A stretch of 64,000 bases of DNA from Aquariibacter albus (GCF_014145335.1 NZ_JACIVI010000001.1:806001-870000); one strand, 5' to 3'; shown: positions 8,154-16,923, counted from the stretch's first letter. Notes: generated by a model not told the origin, from the sequence alone. Numbers and translations: made by a program.

Positions 8154-8797
8154 GCCAGCCCGCTCCGACCGGACTCTTCCTCAGCTTCGAAGGCATCGAT
8201 GGTGCCGGCAAGTCCAGCCACATCGCCGGCATCGCCGAGCGCTTCCGCGCAGCGGGCCGCGAGGTGGTGAGCACGCGTGAACCGGGCGGCACGCCGCTGG
8301 CCGAGTCGCTGCGCGAGCTGGTGCTGCACCAGGCCATGGACCCGCTGACCGAGGCCCTGCTCGTCTTCGCCGCGCGCCGCGACCACCTGCAGCAGTGCAT
8401 CGAGCCGGCGCTGGCGCGTGGCGCCGTCGTGCTCTCGGACCGGTACACCGATGCCACCTTCGCCTACCAGGGTGGCGGCCGGGGCTTCGACCTGGCGCTG
8501 CTGCGCACGCTGGAAAGCTGGGTCCAGGCCCGTGTCGACGCACCCGGCCAGCTGCGCCAGCCCGATCTGACGTTCTGGTTCGACCTGGCGCCGTCGATCG
8601 CCGCCGAGCGCCTGGCCGGCGCCCGTGCGCCCGATCGTTTCGAGGCCCTGGACCAGGCCTTCTTCACCCGGGTGCGCGACGGCTATGCCGCGCGTGCGGC
8701 GGCCGAGCCGCAGCGCTTCGCCCGCATCGAGGCCGATGCGCCGCGCGAGGCCGTCGCCGCCCAGATCGCCCGCGTGCTCGAAGCGCGCGGCCTCTGA
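8150..8797 (+). CDS. tmk: Thymidylate kinase
   Basis: 215 residues. It phosphorylates dTMP to dTDP. The P-loop is [11 protein letters not shown] (residues 13-23), the DR(Y/X) motif is [17 protein letters not shown], and the LID region follows (GARAPDRFE). Its ATG overlaps the mltG stop by 4 bases. It lies directly upstream of holB, as in many proteobacteria. Confidence 0.96.
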   Translation: MSQPAPTGLFLSFEGIDGAGKSSHIAGIAERFRAAGREVVSTREPGGTPLAESLRELVLHQAMDPLTEALLVFAARRDHLQQCIEPALARGAVVLSDRYTDATFAYQGGGRGFDLALLRTLESWVQARVDAPGQLRQPDLTFWFDLAPSIAAERLAGARAPDRFEALDQAFFTRVRDGYAARAAAEPQRFARIEADAPREAVAAQIARVLEARGL

Positions 8798-8814
8798 GCC
8801 CGGCCCGCCCCGGC

Positions 8815-9984
8815 ATGGCCACGGCATCGCGGTCCACCGCCCGCGCCGCACGCCCGGCGGCCGGACGGCCCGAGGCTGCAGCGGCCCCGGCCGGCGCGGC
8901 GCTTGGCCTGCCCGGCGGGCAGCTGCCGGCCTGGCTCGACGCGGCCTTCGCCCAGGCCCAGGGCCTGGGCGAACCGCCGGCCCTGCTGATCCACGGCCCG
9001 GCCGGCGTCGGCAGCTACGAGCTGGCGGTGGCCCTGGCCGCCGCCGCGCTGTGCGAGACCGCGCCCGGCCCCGCCCGGCCCGCCGGCCGCGCCTGCGGCC
9101 ACTGCCCCGGCTGCCAGACCCTGCGCGCCGGCACCCATCCGGACCTGCTGCTGCTGCTGCCCGAGGCCTTGCAGGGCGAGCTGGGCTGGGGCAGCGGCGA
9201 GGAGGCCGAGGCCGCTCCGTCCGCCGAGGAGGGGGGCGGCAAGTCCAGCCGCAAGCCCAGCCGCGAGATCCGCGTCGAGGCCCTGCGCCGTGCGGTCGCT
9301 TTCGCGCAGCAGACCAGCTCCCGCGGCGGGGCCAAGATCGTGCTGGTGCATCCGGCCGAACGCATGAATGCGGTGGCGGCCAACACCCTGCTGAAGACGC
9401 TGGAGGAGCCGCCGCCGCGCTTTCGCTTCCTGCTCAGCAGCGCGGCGCCGCAGCGCCTGCTGCCCACGGTGCGCAGCCGCTGTCGCAGCCTGCGCCTGGG
9501 CCTGCCGCCCGCCGAGCAGGCCCAGGCCTGGCTGGAAGGCCAGGGCCAGTCGCCCGAGGCCGCCGGCCTGCTGCTGGCCGCCGCCGGCGGCGCGCCCTTC
9601 GAGGCCCTGGCCCGCGCCGGGCAGGGCCTGGATGCCGCCCTCTGGCGCGAGCTGCCGGCCGAGGTGCGCGCCGGCCGCAGTGCGCGACTGGCCGAGCTGC
9701 CGCTGCCGCTGCTGATCGACGCCCTGGCCAAGCTCTGCCACGATCGCATGCGCAGGGTGCTGGGCGCCGCCCCGCGCTTCTTCCCGGCCGACAGCCTGGG
9801 GCCGGCCGGTGGCTCGCCCCAGGCCCTGCGGGTGCTGAGCGACTGGGCCCGCAGCCTGCGCCGCGAGGCCCGCCAGGCCGAGCACCCCTGGCATGCCGCG
9901 CTGGCGCTGGAGGCCTTGCTCGCGGAAGCCCGGCAGGCCCTGGCCGACGCGGCGGCGGCACCCCCCCTAAACTCGCGGCCATGA
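8815..9984 (+). CDS. holB: DNA polymerase III subunit delta prime
   Basis: 389 residues from the ATG at 8815. It is the stator subunit of the clamp loader. Visible are the degenerate P-loop GPAGVGSYE (delta prime does not bind ATP), a zinc-binding Cys cluster CGHCPGC, the RVEALRRAV block, NTLLKTLEEPP and the SRC motif (VRSRCRSL). A charged low-complexity insert of ~30 residues (EEAEAAPSAEEGGGKSSRKPS) separates the zinc module from the AAA core. The first ~30 residues are Ala/Arg-rich and may not be conserved, so a later start is possible. Confidence 0.93.
   Translation: MATASRSTARAARPAAGRPEAAAAPAGAALGLPGGQLPAWLDAAFAQAQGLGEPPALLIHGPAGVGSYELAVALAAAALCETAPGPARPAGRACGHCPGCQTLRAGTHPDLLLLLPEALQGELGWGSGEEAEAAPSAEEGGGKSSRKPSREIRVEALRRAVAFAQQTSSRGGAKIVLVHPAERMNAVAANTLLKTLEEPPPRFRFLLSSAAPQRLLPTVRSRCRSLRLGLPPAEQAQAWLEGQGQSPEAAGLLLAAAGGAPFEALARAGQGLDAALWRELPAEVRAGRSARLAELPLPLLIDALAKLCHDRMRRVLGAAPRFFPADSLGPAGGSPQALRVLSDWARSLRREARQAEHPWHAALALEALLAEARQALADAAAAPPLNSRP
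9968..9973 (+). promoter_or_regulatory. Possible -10 element (TAAACT) just before pilZ
   Basis: TAAACT lies inside the last codons of holB and ends 7 bases before the pilZ ATG, a geometry that would give a leaderless transcript. The rest of the surrounding region is GC-rich, so an AT-rich hexamer here stands out. There is no recognisable -35. Confidence 0.3.
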
Positions 9985-10424
9985 GCGGCGAGCCCCTCCA
10001 GCCCCCGGCACCCGAGCGCGAAGCGCCGAGCACCCTGCTGTCCGGCCTGGCCCCGCTGCCCGAGGCCCTGACCCTGCACGGCACGCTGCAGCCCGGTGCC
10101 ATCCAGCTGGTCTTCCGCGACAAGCCAGCGCTTTACGCGGCCTACCTGCCCTTCCTCAGCGAGGGCGGCATCTTCGTGCCGACCACCCGGCCGCTGCGGC
10201 TGGGTGACATGCTCACGCTGCTGCTGACCCTTCCCGACGAGCTTCAGCCCCGCCGCCTCTGCGGGCCCGTGGCCTGGATCACGCCCCCGCGGGCGCCGGG
10301 CGGCCGCACCCAGGGGGTGGGCATCGCCTTCCCGGCCGACGACCCGGGGCGTGCGCTGCGCATCCGCATCGAGGAGATCCTCGGCACCCTGCTGGCCTCG
10401 TCCAAGCCGACCCAGACGCTCTGA
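9981..10424 (+). CDS. pilZ: PilZ-domain protein (type IV pilus assembly PilZ)
   Basis: 147 residues. The PilZ domain covers about residues 33-140 (LVFRDKPALYAAYLPFLSEGGIFVPTTRPLRLGD, seen in parts). As in the founding PilZ proteins, the N-terminal RxxxR c-di-GMP motif is absent, while the GGIF core is present. PilZ supports pilus assembly through PilB/FimX-type partners. The ATG overlaps the holB stop (ATGA); holB-pilZ-tatD is a common order. It may be coupled to holB or read from the TAAACT element. Confidence 0.9.
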   Translation: MSGEPLQPPAPEREAPSTLLSGLAPLPEALTLHGTLQPGAIQLVFRDKPALYAAYLPFLSEGGIFVPTTRPLRLGDMLTLLLTLPDELQPRRLCGPVAWITPPRAPGGRTQGVGIAFPADDPGRALRIRIEEILGTLLASSKPTQTL

Positions 10425-10454
10425 TTCCCGGGCTGCCCGCGGCGGCTCCGCACG

Positions 10455-11258
10455 ATGTACATCGATTCCCACTGCCATCTGAATTTCCCCGGCCTGCGCG
10501 AGCGCCTGCCCGAGGTGCTGGAGGCCATGCGTGCCGCCCGGGTCGAGCAGGCCATCTGCATCTGCACGACGCTGGAAGAGGCTGACGCGGTGCAGGCCCT
10601 GGCCGCGCAGCATCCGCAGCTGTTTGCGACCGTCGGCGTGCACCCGGACAACGAGGGAGTGCGCGAGCCCGACCTCGACACCCTGCTGGCGCTGGCTGCG
10701 CGGCCGAAGATCGTTGCCATCGGTGAGACCGGCCTGGACTATTACCGCCTCGACGGCCGCAGCGTGGCCGACATGGCCTGGCAGCGCGAGCGCTTCCGCG
10801 TGCACCTGCGCGCCGCGCGCGCCACCGGCCTGCCGGTGGTCGTGCACACCCGCAGCGCGTCCGAGGACACGCTGGCCCTGTTGCGCGAGGAAGCCGCCGC
10901 CCCCGGCGCCCACCCGCTGCGCGGCGTCTTCCACTGCTTCACCGAAAGCCAGGCCGTGGCCGAGGCCGCGCTTGACCTGGGCTTCCACATCAGCTTCTCC
11001 GGCATCCTGACCTTCAAGAACGCCCGGGAACTGCGCGAGGTGGCGGCCGCGCTGCCGCTGGAGCGTCTGCTGATCGAGACCGACAGCCCCTATCTCGCGC
11101 CCGTGCCCTACCGCGGCAAGACCAATGAGCCGGCCTATGTGCCGCATGTGGCCGCACAGATCGCCCAGCTCAAGGGCCTGTCGGTCGAGGCCGTGGCCGA
11201 GGCGAGCCGGGCCAACACCCGCGCGCTCTTCGGCCTGCCCGAGGCGGTGCCGGCCTGA
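10455..11258 (+). CDS. tatD: TatD family metal-dependent hydrolase (DNase)
   Basis: 267 residues. The metal ligands of the TIM-barrel amidohydrolase fold are seen as HCH in IDSHCHL (residues 3-9), E in GETGLDYY, H in VVHTRSA, H in FHCFTES and D in IETDSPYLAP. TatD-type enzymes act as 3'-5' exonucleases on DNA/RNA. It is the last gene of the mltG-tatD run, 19 bases from the convergent DUF455 gene. Confidence 0.94.
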   Translation: MYIDSHCHLNFPGLRERLPEVLEAMRAARVEQAICICTTLEEADAVQALAAQHPQLFATVGVHPDNEGVREPDLDTLLALAARPKIVAIGETGLDYYRLDGRSVADMAWQRERFRVHLRAARATGLPVVVHTRSASEDTLALLREEAAAPGAHPLRGVFHCFTESQAVAEAALDLGFHISFSGILTFKNARELREVAAALPLERLLIETDSPYLAPVPYRGKTNEPAYVPHVAAQIAQLKGLSVEAVAEASRANTRALFGLPEAVPA

Positions 11259-11277
11259 GTCTGGCGGGCGGGCGGCC

Positions 11278-12147
11278 TCAGCCGCCTGCGGCGCCTGCGT
11301 CCGCCCCGGCGCCCGTGGCCAGCGCGTCCAGTTCCTCGGCGCTGAAGCCGGCTGCGCCGCGCGCCTCGAAGTTGAAGGGCCCGCGCAGCCGCGGGGCCTT
11401 GTAGCGTGCGACCAGGGTCGGGTAGGTGCTCACCGGGTCCAGGCCCTGCAGCGCGCAAAGGTGGCGGTACCAGCGGTTGCCGACGGCGACGTGGCCGATC
11501 TCGTCGCGCAGGATCACGTCCAGGATGGCCACGGCGCCGGCGTCCCCCGCCCGGGCCAGCTTGGCCTGCAGCGGCGGGGTCGCGTCCAGGCCACGGGCCT
11601 CCAGCGTGCGGGGGACCAGGGCCATCCGGGCCAGCGGGTCGTGGGCGGTGGCGGCGGTCATGCGCCAAAGGCCGTCATGCGCATCGAAGTCGCCATAGGC
11701 CGTACCCAGCGCAGCCAGGTGCTCGACCAGCAGGCTGAAGTGCAGGGCCTCCTCGCCGGCCACCCGCAGCCAGTCGCGGTAGAAGGCGGGCGGCAGCCCC
11801 GGGAAGCGCCAGGCGGCGTCGAGGGCCAGGTTGATGGCATTGAATTCGATGTGCGCGATGGCATGCAGCAGCGCCGCGCGGCCGGCCGGCGTGCTCAGGG
11901 CGCGCTGCGGCACGTCCTTGGGCGGCACCAGGCGGGGCCGCTCGGGCTGGCCCGGGCGCTCGGCGGGTGCGAGCAGCCGCGCCTGCGTGTCGAGCGGCTG
12001 CCGGCCGGCTGCGGCGGCCTCGGCGAGTGCGCGGGCAAGGGCCGCCTTGCGGGTCGGATCGGGCTCGGCCCAGGCGTGGCGGGCTGCTTCGCGCAGTTCG
12101 ACAGGAGGCGGGGCGGGCAGGGCCCCGGCGGAGGCATCCGACGGCAT
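11278..12147 (-). CDS. DUF455 family ferritin-like protein
   Basis: 289 residues. It has a helical ferritin-like/rhodanese-associated domain with candidate di-metal ligands: E in HIEFNAINLALDAAWRF, E/H in GEEALHFSLL and E/H in RDEIGHVAVGNRWY. The C-terminal KAPRLRGPFN block is typical of the family. Biochemical function is not established; a tRNA-hydroxylase-like (MiaE-like) fold is suggested by the ligand pattern. The N-terminal ~60 residues are Ala/Pro-rich. It is divergent from the carbonic anhydrase gene. Confidence 0.87.
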   Translation of the reverse strand: MPSDASAGALPAPPPVELREAARHAWAEPDPTRKAALARALAEAAAAGRQPLDTQARLLAPAERPGQPERPRLVPPKDVPQRALSTPAGRAALLHAIAHIEFNAINLALDAAWRFPGLPPAFYRDWLRVAGEEALHFSLLVEHLAALGTAYGDFDAHDGLWRMTAATAHDPLARMALVPRTLEARGLDATPPLQAKLARAGDAGAVAILDVILRDEIGHVAVGNRWYRHLCALQGLDPVSTYPTLVARYKAPRLRGPFNFEARGAAGFSAEELDALATGAGADAGAAGG

Positions 12148-12210
12148 GGGCTGGGACGGCAGGCAGGACGGGCTTGGGGACGCCGGGGCCGCCGGGGCAG
12201 GACGGCTCTC

Positions 12211-12216
12211 TAGAAT
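12211..12216 (+). promoter_or_regulatory. -10 element (TAGAAT) for the carbonic anhydrase-hslO unit
   Basis: TCTCTAGAATCC lies in the divergent gap, 45 bases before the start at 12262. The same CTAGAAT core recurs before dnaX, etfB, the SRP RNA and elsewhere in this window. No clear -35 is visible. Confidence 0.45.
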
Positions 12217-12261
12217 CCGGGCTTTGCGCGGCGTCAGGCCGCGTGCGGAGATTGTGCGGCG

Positions 12262-12822
12262 ATGGCCTTGTACCGATTCGAGGGGCGGGAGCCCCAGGTT
12301 CACCCCGAGGCCTATGTGGCCGAGCGCGCCGAGCTGATCGGTGCGGTCACCGTCGGCGCAGGGGGCAGCGTCTGGTCGGGCGTGGTGGCGCGCGGCGACA
12401 ACGAGCCCATCGCCATCGGCACGGGCAGCAATGTGCAGGAAGGCGCGGTGCTGCACACCGACGTCGGCCATCCCCTGGTGATCGAGGAGGGCGTGACCAT
12501 CGGCCACCAGGCCATGCTGCACGGCTGCCGCATCGGCGCCGGGGCGCTGGTCGGCATCCAGGCGGTGGTGCTGAACGGGGCGGTGATCGGCCCGCGCTGC
12601 CTGGTCGGCGCCGGTGCGCTGGTCACCGAAGGCAAGGTCTTCGAGGCGGGACAGCTCATCCTGGGCTCGCCCGCCAAGGCCGTGCGGCCCCTGAGCGAGG
12701 CCGAGCAGGCCGGGCTGGCACGCTCGGCGGCCTCCTACGTGGACCGCGGCCGCCGCTTCCGCGAGGGGCTGCAGCGCATCGACGCCCCGGCCGCCGGCGA
12801 CGATGGCTTCAAACCCGCCTGA
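12262..12822 (+). CDS. Gamma-carbonic anhydrase family protein
   Basis: 186 residues forming a left-handed beta-helix of hexapeptide repeats (IGAVTVGAGGSVWSGVVARGD and IGTGSNVQEGAVLHTD, each seen in parts). Trimeric zinc-site His residues are in VLHTDVGH and GHQAMLHGC. Family members (YrdA/PaaY-like) range from true carbonic anhydrases to hydrolases of unknown substrate. The catalytic Glu of Cam-type enzymes is not evident, so activity is uncertain. It is 3 bases from hslO, so co-transcribed. The lead residues MALYRF may start there or one codon later. Confidence 0.9.
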   Translation: MALYRFEGREPQVHPEAYVAERAELIGAVTVGAGGSVWSGVVARGDNEPIAIGTGSNVQEGAVLHTDVGHPLVIEEGVTIGHQAMLHGCRIGAGALVGIQAVVLNGAVIGPRCLVGAGALVTEGKVFEAGQLILGSPAKAVRPLSEAEQAGLARSAASYVDRGRRFREGLQRIDAPAAGDDGFKPA

Positions 12823-12825
12823 GCC

Positions 12826-13794
12826 ATGAGCGAACTGCACAAATTCATCTTCGAGGGCCTGCCGGTGCGCGGCATGCTCGTCCGCCTGACCGAAGGCTGG
12901 CAGGCGCTTCAGGCCCGGCGCGCGGCCGCGGGGGGGTGGCCCGCGCCGCTGACGGGCCTGGTCGGCGAGCTGGCCGCAGCCGGCGTGCTGATGCAGGCCA
13001 ACCTGAAGTTCAACGGCGCGCTGGTGCTGCAGATCCACGGCGACGGGCCGGTCAAGCTGGCCGTGGTCGAGGTGCAGCCCGAGCTGAAATTCCGTGCCAC
13101 CGCCACGCTCGAAGGCGAGCTGGCACCCGACGCGGGCCTGCCGGCCATGGTCAATGCGCAAGGCAAGGGCCGCTGCGCCATCACCCTGGACCCGGCCGAC
13201 CGCCTGCCCGGCCAGCAGCCCTACCAGGGGGTGGTGCCGCTCCACGGCGACCGTGGCGAGCCGCTGCACCGGCTCAGCGAGGTGCTGGAGCACTACATGC
13301 TGCAGTCCGAGCAGCTCGACACCAAGCTGATCCTGGCGGCCAACGGCGAGTTGGCGGCCGGCCTGCTGATCCAGCGCCTGCCGGTGGAAGGCGAGGGCAA
13401 TCTGGAGCGCGCGGCCCGCGAGGACGCGATCGGCCTGAGCGAGGCCTACACCCGAATCGCGCACCTGGCCTCGACGCTGACGCCCGAGGAACTGCTGACC
13501 CTGGACGCCGAGACCGTGCTGCGCCGTCTGTTCTGGGAAGAGGACCTGCGGCGCTTCGAGCCCCTGGTCGGCGACCGGGCGCCGCGCTTTGCCTGCCGCT
13601 GCTCGCGCGAGCGCGTCGGCGCGATGCTGCGCAGCCTGGGTCGCGAGGAAATGGACGGCCTGATCGCCGAGCGCGGCGAGGCCGAGGTGGGCTGCGAGTT
13701 CTGCGGTGCCCAGTACCGCTTCGACGCGGTCGACGTGGGCGAGCTCTTCGTGCCGCAACGCGACCAGCCACCGGTCAGCGGTCGGCCTCAATGA
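12826..13794 (+). CDS. hslO: Hsp33 redox-regulated chaperone
   Basis: 322 residues. The four zinc-binding redox-switch cysteines are near the C terminus as FACRCSRE (CxC) and GCEFCGAQYRF (CxxC), with ~30 residues between. Oxidation releases zinc and activates the holdase. The N-terminal FIFEGLPVRGMLVRL and HYMLQSEQLDT segments match the family. It is 3 bases after the carbonic anhydrase gene and is followed by a terminator hairpin. Confidence 0.95.
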   Translation: MSELHKFIFEGLPVRGMLVRLTEGWQALQARRAAAGGWPAPLTGLVGELAAAGVLMQANLKFNGALVLQIHGDGPVKLAVVEVQPELKFRATATLEGELAPDAGLPAMVNAQGKGRCAITLDPADRLPGQQPYQGVVPLHGDRGEPLHRLSEVLEHYMLQSEQLDTKLILAANGELAAGLLIQRLPVEGEGNLERAAREDAIGLSEAYTRIAHLASTLTPEELLTLDAETVLRRLFWEEDLRRFEPLVGDRAPRFACRCSRERVGAMLRSLGREEMDGLIAERGEAEVGCEFCGAQYRFDAVDVGELFVPQRDQPPVSGRPQ

Positions 13795-13805
13795 ACCTCA
13801 ATGGT

Positions 13806-13833
13806 GCAAAAACGGCCTTGACAGCCGTTTTGC
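13806..13833 (+). terminator. Likely rho-independent terminator after hslO
   Basis: The 8-bp stem AAAACGGC/GCCGTTTT (13809-13816 and 13824-13831) with loop CTTGACA can be extended by a GC pair around a bulge. The right arm ends in TTTT. It starts 11 bases after the hslO stop. Confidence 0.6.
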
Positions 13834-13903
13834 CTCGGGTTTACCAGCATCGAAACAGGGCTCGACTGCACAAAGTCGAAATGCTCGCGTCAGGGGCCAG
13901 TGC

Positions 13904-13909
13904 TACATT
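13904..13909 (+). promoter_or_regulatory. Possible extended -10 (TGCTACATT) for the ODH operon
   Basis: TGC precedes TACATT, an extended -10 layout, in a locally AT-rich stretch (ATTGATTTTCGTGATTT). It would give a leader of about 150 bases before sucA. There is no good -35. Confidence 0.35.
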
Positions 13910-13914
13910 GATTT

Positions 13915-14064
13915 TCGTGATTTGAGGGTCCTTCCCGTCCCCTTGCGTGTTTCCCTCGCGGGAAACCGAAGGCGGGTCGCAATCCGCCAAGCGGTCAAGC
14001 CGTGTCGCGGAAGGTTTTCCAACCAGCCAGAGTGCCGGCAGCCGGCGCGAAAGGTGAGCGAAAG
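13915..14064 (+). promoter_or_regulatory. Structured sucA 5' leader, candidate sucA RNA motif
   Basis: The leader contains a perfect hairpin GTTTCCC-TCGC-GGGAAAC (13949-13966) and next to it a 5-bp stem GGCGG/CCGCC (about 13971-13988), then a ribosome-site region (AAGGTGAGCGAAAG) before the ATG. A conserved cis-regulatory RNA called the sucA motif has been described in 5' UTRs of sucA in Burkholderiales. Position and lineage fit. I have not matched its covariance model, so the identity is an inference. Confidence 0.45.
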
Positions 14065-16923
14065 ATGATGCAGCAATACAGGTCCAACTCGTACCTGTTC
14101 GGGGGCAACGCGCCCTATGTGGAGGAGCTCTACGAGGCCTACCTCCTCAACCCGGGCTCCGTGCCCGACAACTGGCGCAGCTACTTCGACGCACTGCAGA
14201 ACGTGCCTGCGGTCGATGGCAGCGAGAGCCGCGACGTGGCCCATGCGCCCGTCATCGAATCCTTCGCGCAGCGGGCCAAGGCCAATGCCTTTGCCGTCAA
14301 GGCCAGCGCCGCCGAACTGGCGGTGGCCCGCAAGCAGGTCCATGTCCAGTCCCTGATCGCCGCCTACCGCTCGCTCGGGGCGCGCTGGGCCGACCTCGAC
14401 CCGCTCAAGCGCCAGGAACGCCCGAAGATTCCCGAGCTGGAGCCGGCGTTCTACGACCTGAGCGAGTCCGACATGGACATCACGTTCAGCGCGACCAATA
14501 CCTATTTCACGAAGGCCGAGCAGCAGACGCTGCGCGAGATCCTGCAGGCGCTGCGCGAGACCTACTGCGGCACCCTGGGCGCCGAGTTCATGCACATCAC
14601 CGAGCCGGCCGAGAAGCGCTGGTGGCAGGAGAAGCTCGAAAGCATCCGCAGCAAGCCCGCTTTCGTGGCCGAGAAGAAGGTCCACATCCTCGACCGCCTG
14701 ACCGCGGCCGAAGGCCTGGAGCGCTACCTGCACACCAAGTACGTCGGTCAGAAGCGCTTCTCGCTGGAAGGCGGCGAAAGCTTCATCGCGGCGATGGACG
14801 AACTGGTCAACCGCGGCGGTGAAGTCGGGGTCCAGGAGATCGTGATCGGCATGGCCCACCGCGGCCGCCTGAACGTGCTCGTCAACACCCTCGGCAAGAT
14901 GCCGAAGGACCTGTTCGCCGAGTTCGACCACACCGCGCCCGAGGAGCTGACCGCCGGCGACGTGAAGTACCACCAGGGCTTCTCGTCCGACGTCACCACC
15001 CGCGGCGGCCCGGTGCACCTGAGCCTGGCCTTCAACCCCTCGCACCTCGAGATCGTGAACCCGGTCGTCGAGGGCTCGGTCAAGGCCCGCCTGGATCGCC
15101 GCGGCGATCAGGAAGGCGACACCGTGCTCCCGGTCCTGGTCCACGGCGACGCGGCCTTCGCCGGCCAGGGCGTGGTGATGGAGACGCTCGCGCTGGCCCA
15201 GACGCGCGGCTACTACACCGGCGGCACCGTCCACCTGGTCATCAACAACCAGATCGGCTTCACCACCTCCGACCCGCGCGACAGCCGCTCGACGCTGTAC
15301 TGCACCGACGTCGTGAAGATGATCGAGGCCCCGGTGCTGCACGTGAACGGCGACGATCCGGAGGCCGTCGTGCTGGCCACCCAGCTCGCGCTCGACTACC
15401 GCCAGCAGTTCAACAAGGACGTCGTCGTCGACATCGTCTGCTTCCGCAAGCTGGGCCACAACGAGCAGGACACGCCCAGCCTGACGCAGCCGCTGATGTA
15501 CAAGAAGATCGCGGCCCACCCCGGCACCCGCAAGCTGTACGCGGAGAAGCTGGTCACCCAGGGCGTGATTCCCGCCACCGCGCCGGACGAGATGGTCAAG
15601 GCCTTCCGCGCCGCGATGGACGAGGGCAAGCACACGGTCGATCCGGTGCTGACCAACTTCAAGAGCAAGTACGCGGTCGACTGGTCGCCCTTCCTGGGTC
15701 GCAAGTGGACCGATGCCGGCGACACCGCGATCCCGGTCACCGAGTTCCGCCGCCTGGCCGAGCGCATCACCACCGTGCCCTCGGGGTTCAAGGTGCATCC
15801 GCTCGTCGAGAAGGTGCTGGCGGACCGCGCGGCGATGGGCCGCGGCGAAGTCAATGTCGACTGGGGCATGGGCGAGCATATGGCGTTCGCCTCGCTGGTC
15901 GCCTCCGGCTATCCGGTGCGGCTGTCCGGCGAGGACTGCGGTCGCGGCACCTTCACCCACCGTCACGCCGTCCTGCACGACCAGAACCGCGAGAAGTGGG
16001 ACACCGGCACCTACATCCCGCTGCAGAACGTGGCCGACGGCCAGGCCCCCTACACGGTGATCGATTCCATCCTGTCGGAGGAGGCGGTGCTGGGCTTCGA
16101 GTACGGCTATGCCGCGGCCGAGCCGAACACCCTGGTCATCTGGGAAGCGCAGTTCGGCGACTTCGTCAACGGTGCACAGGTCGTGATCGACCAGTTCATC
16201 GCCTCGGGCGAGGTCAAGTGGGGCCGCTCCAACGGCCTGACCCTGATGCTGCCGCACGGCTACGAGGGTCAGGGCCCGGAGCACAGCTCGGCGCGCATCG
16301 AGCGTTTCCTGCAGCTTTCGGCCGACACCAACATGCAGGTCGTCCAGCCGACCACCGCCAGCCAGATCTTCCATGTGCTGCGCCGGCAGATGGTGCGGCC
16401 CTTCCGCAAGCCGCTGATCCTGTTCACGCCCAAGTCCCTGCTGCGCAACAAGGACGCGACCTCGCCGCTGGCCGAGTTCACCAAGGGCGAGTTCAAGACC
16501 GTCATCGGCGAACTGGACGCGACGATCGACGCGGCCAAGGTCAAGCGCGTGGTCGCCTGCTCGGGCAAGGTCTATTACGACCTGGTGAAGAAGCGGGCGG
16601 AGAAGAAGGCGTCCGACGTCGCCATCGTGCGCGTCGAGCAGCTCTATCCCTTCCCGCACAAGGCCTTCGCAGCCGAGCTGAAGAAGTACCCGAACGCCAC
16701 CGAGATCACCTGGTGCCAGGATGAGCCGCAGAACCAGGGTGCCTGGTTCTTCGTGCAGCACTACATCCACGAGAACATGCTGGAAGGCCAGCGCCTCGGC
16801 TATGCCGGTCGGCCCTTCTCGGCCTCGCCGGCGGTGGGCTACGCCCACCTGCACCAGGAGCAGCAGAAGGCCCTGCTCGACCAGGCCTTCGGCAAGCTCA
16901 AGGGCTTCGTCCTCACGAAGTAA
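14065..16923 (+). CDS. sucA: 2-oxoglutarate dehydrogenase E1 component
   Basis: 952 residues. The thiamine-diphosphate enzyme decarboxylates 2-oxoglutarate and succinylates the E2 lipoyl group. Visible are the N-terminal E2-binding segment (YVEELYEAYLLNPGSVPDNW), the IGMAHRGRLNVL block, the catalytic HLEIVNPVVEGSVKA region, HGDAAFAGQGVV with the cofactor Asp, and the C-terminal transketolase domain (DWGMGEHMAFASL). The ATG at 14065 (MMQQYRSN) was chosen over an earlier in-frame start because family proteins begin here and AAGGTG lies upstream. It is first in the sucA-sucB-lpdA operon. Confidence 0.97.
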   Translation: MMQQYRSNSYLFGGNAPYVEELYEAYLLNPGSVPDNWRSYFDALQNVPAVDGSESRDVAHAPVIESFAQRAKANAFAVKASAAELAVARKQVHVQSLIAAYRSLGARWADLDPLKRQERPKIPELEPAFYDLSESDMDITFSATNTYFTKAEQQTLREILQALRETYCGTLGAEFMHITEPAEKRWWQEKLESIRSKPAFVAEKKVHILDRLTAAEGLERYLHTKYVGQKRFSLEGGESFIAAMDELVNRGGEVGVQEIVIGMAHRGRLNVLVNTLGKMPKDLFAEFDHTAPEELTAGDVKYHQGFSSDVTTRGGPVHLSLAFNPSHLEIVNPVVEGSVKARLDRRGDQEGDTVLPVLVHGDAAFAGQGVVMETLALAQTRGYYTGGTVHLVINNQIGFTTSDPRDSRSTLYCTDVVKMIEAPVLHVNGDDPEAVVLATQLALDYRQQFNKDVVVDIVCFRKLGHNEQDTPSLTQPLMYKKIAAHPGTRKLYAEKLVTQGVIPATAPDEMVKAFRAAMDEGKHTVDPVLTNFKSKYAVDWSPFLGRKWTDAGDTAIPVTEFRRLAERITTVPSGFKVHPLVEKVLADRAAMGRGEVNVDWGMGEHMAFASLVASGYPVRLSGEDCGRGTFTHRHAVLHDQNREKWDTGTYIPLQNVADGQAPYTVIDSILSEEAVLGFEYGYAAAEPNTLVIWEAQFGDFVNGAQVVIDQFIASGEVKWGRSNGLTLMLPHGYEGQGPEHSSARIERFLQLSADTNMQVVQPTTASQIFHVLRRQMVRPFRKPLILFTPKSLLRNKDATSPLAEFTKGEFKTVIGELDATIDAAKVKRVVACSGKVYYDLVKKRAEKKASDVAIVRVEQLYPFPHKAFAAELKKYPNATEITWCQDEPQNQGAWFFVQHYIHENMLEGQRLGYAGRPFSASPAVGYAHLHQEQQKALLDQAFGKLKGFVLTK

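Noticed and set aside
13818-13823. TTGACA as a consensus -35 for the sucA promoter
   Set aside because: It is mostly the loop of the hslO terminator hairpin, and no -10 is found 16-18 bases downstream.
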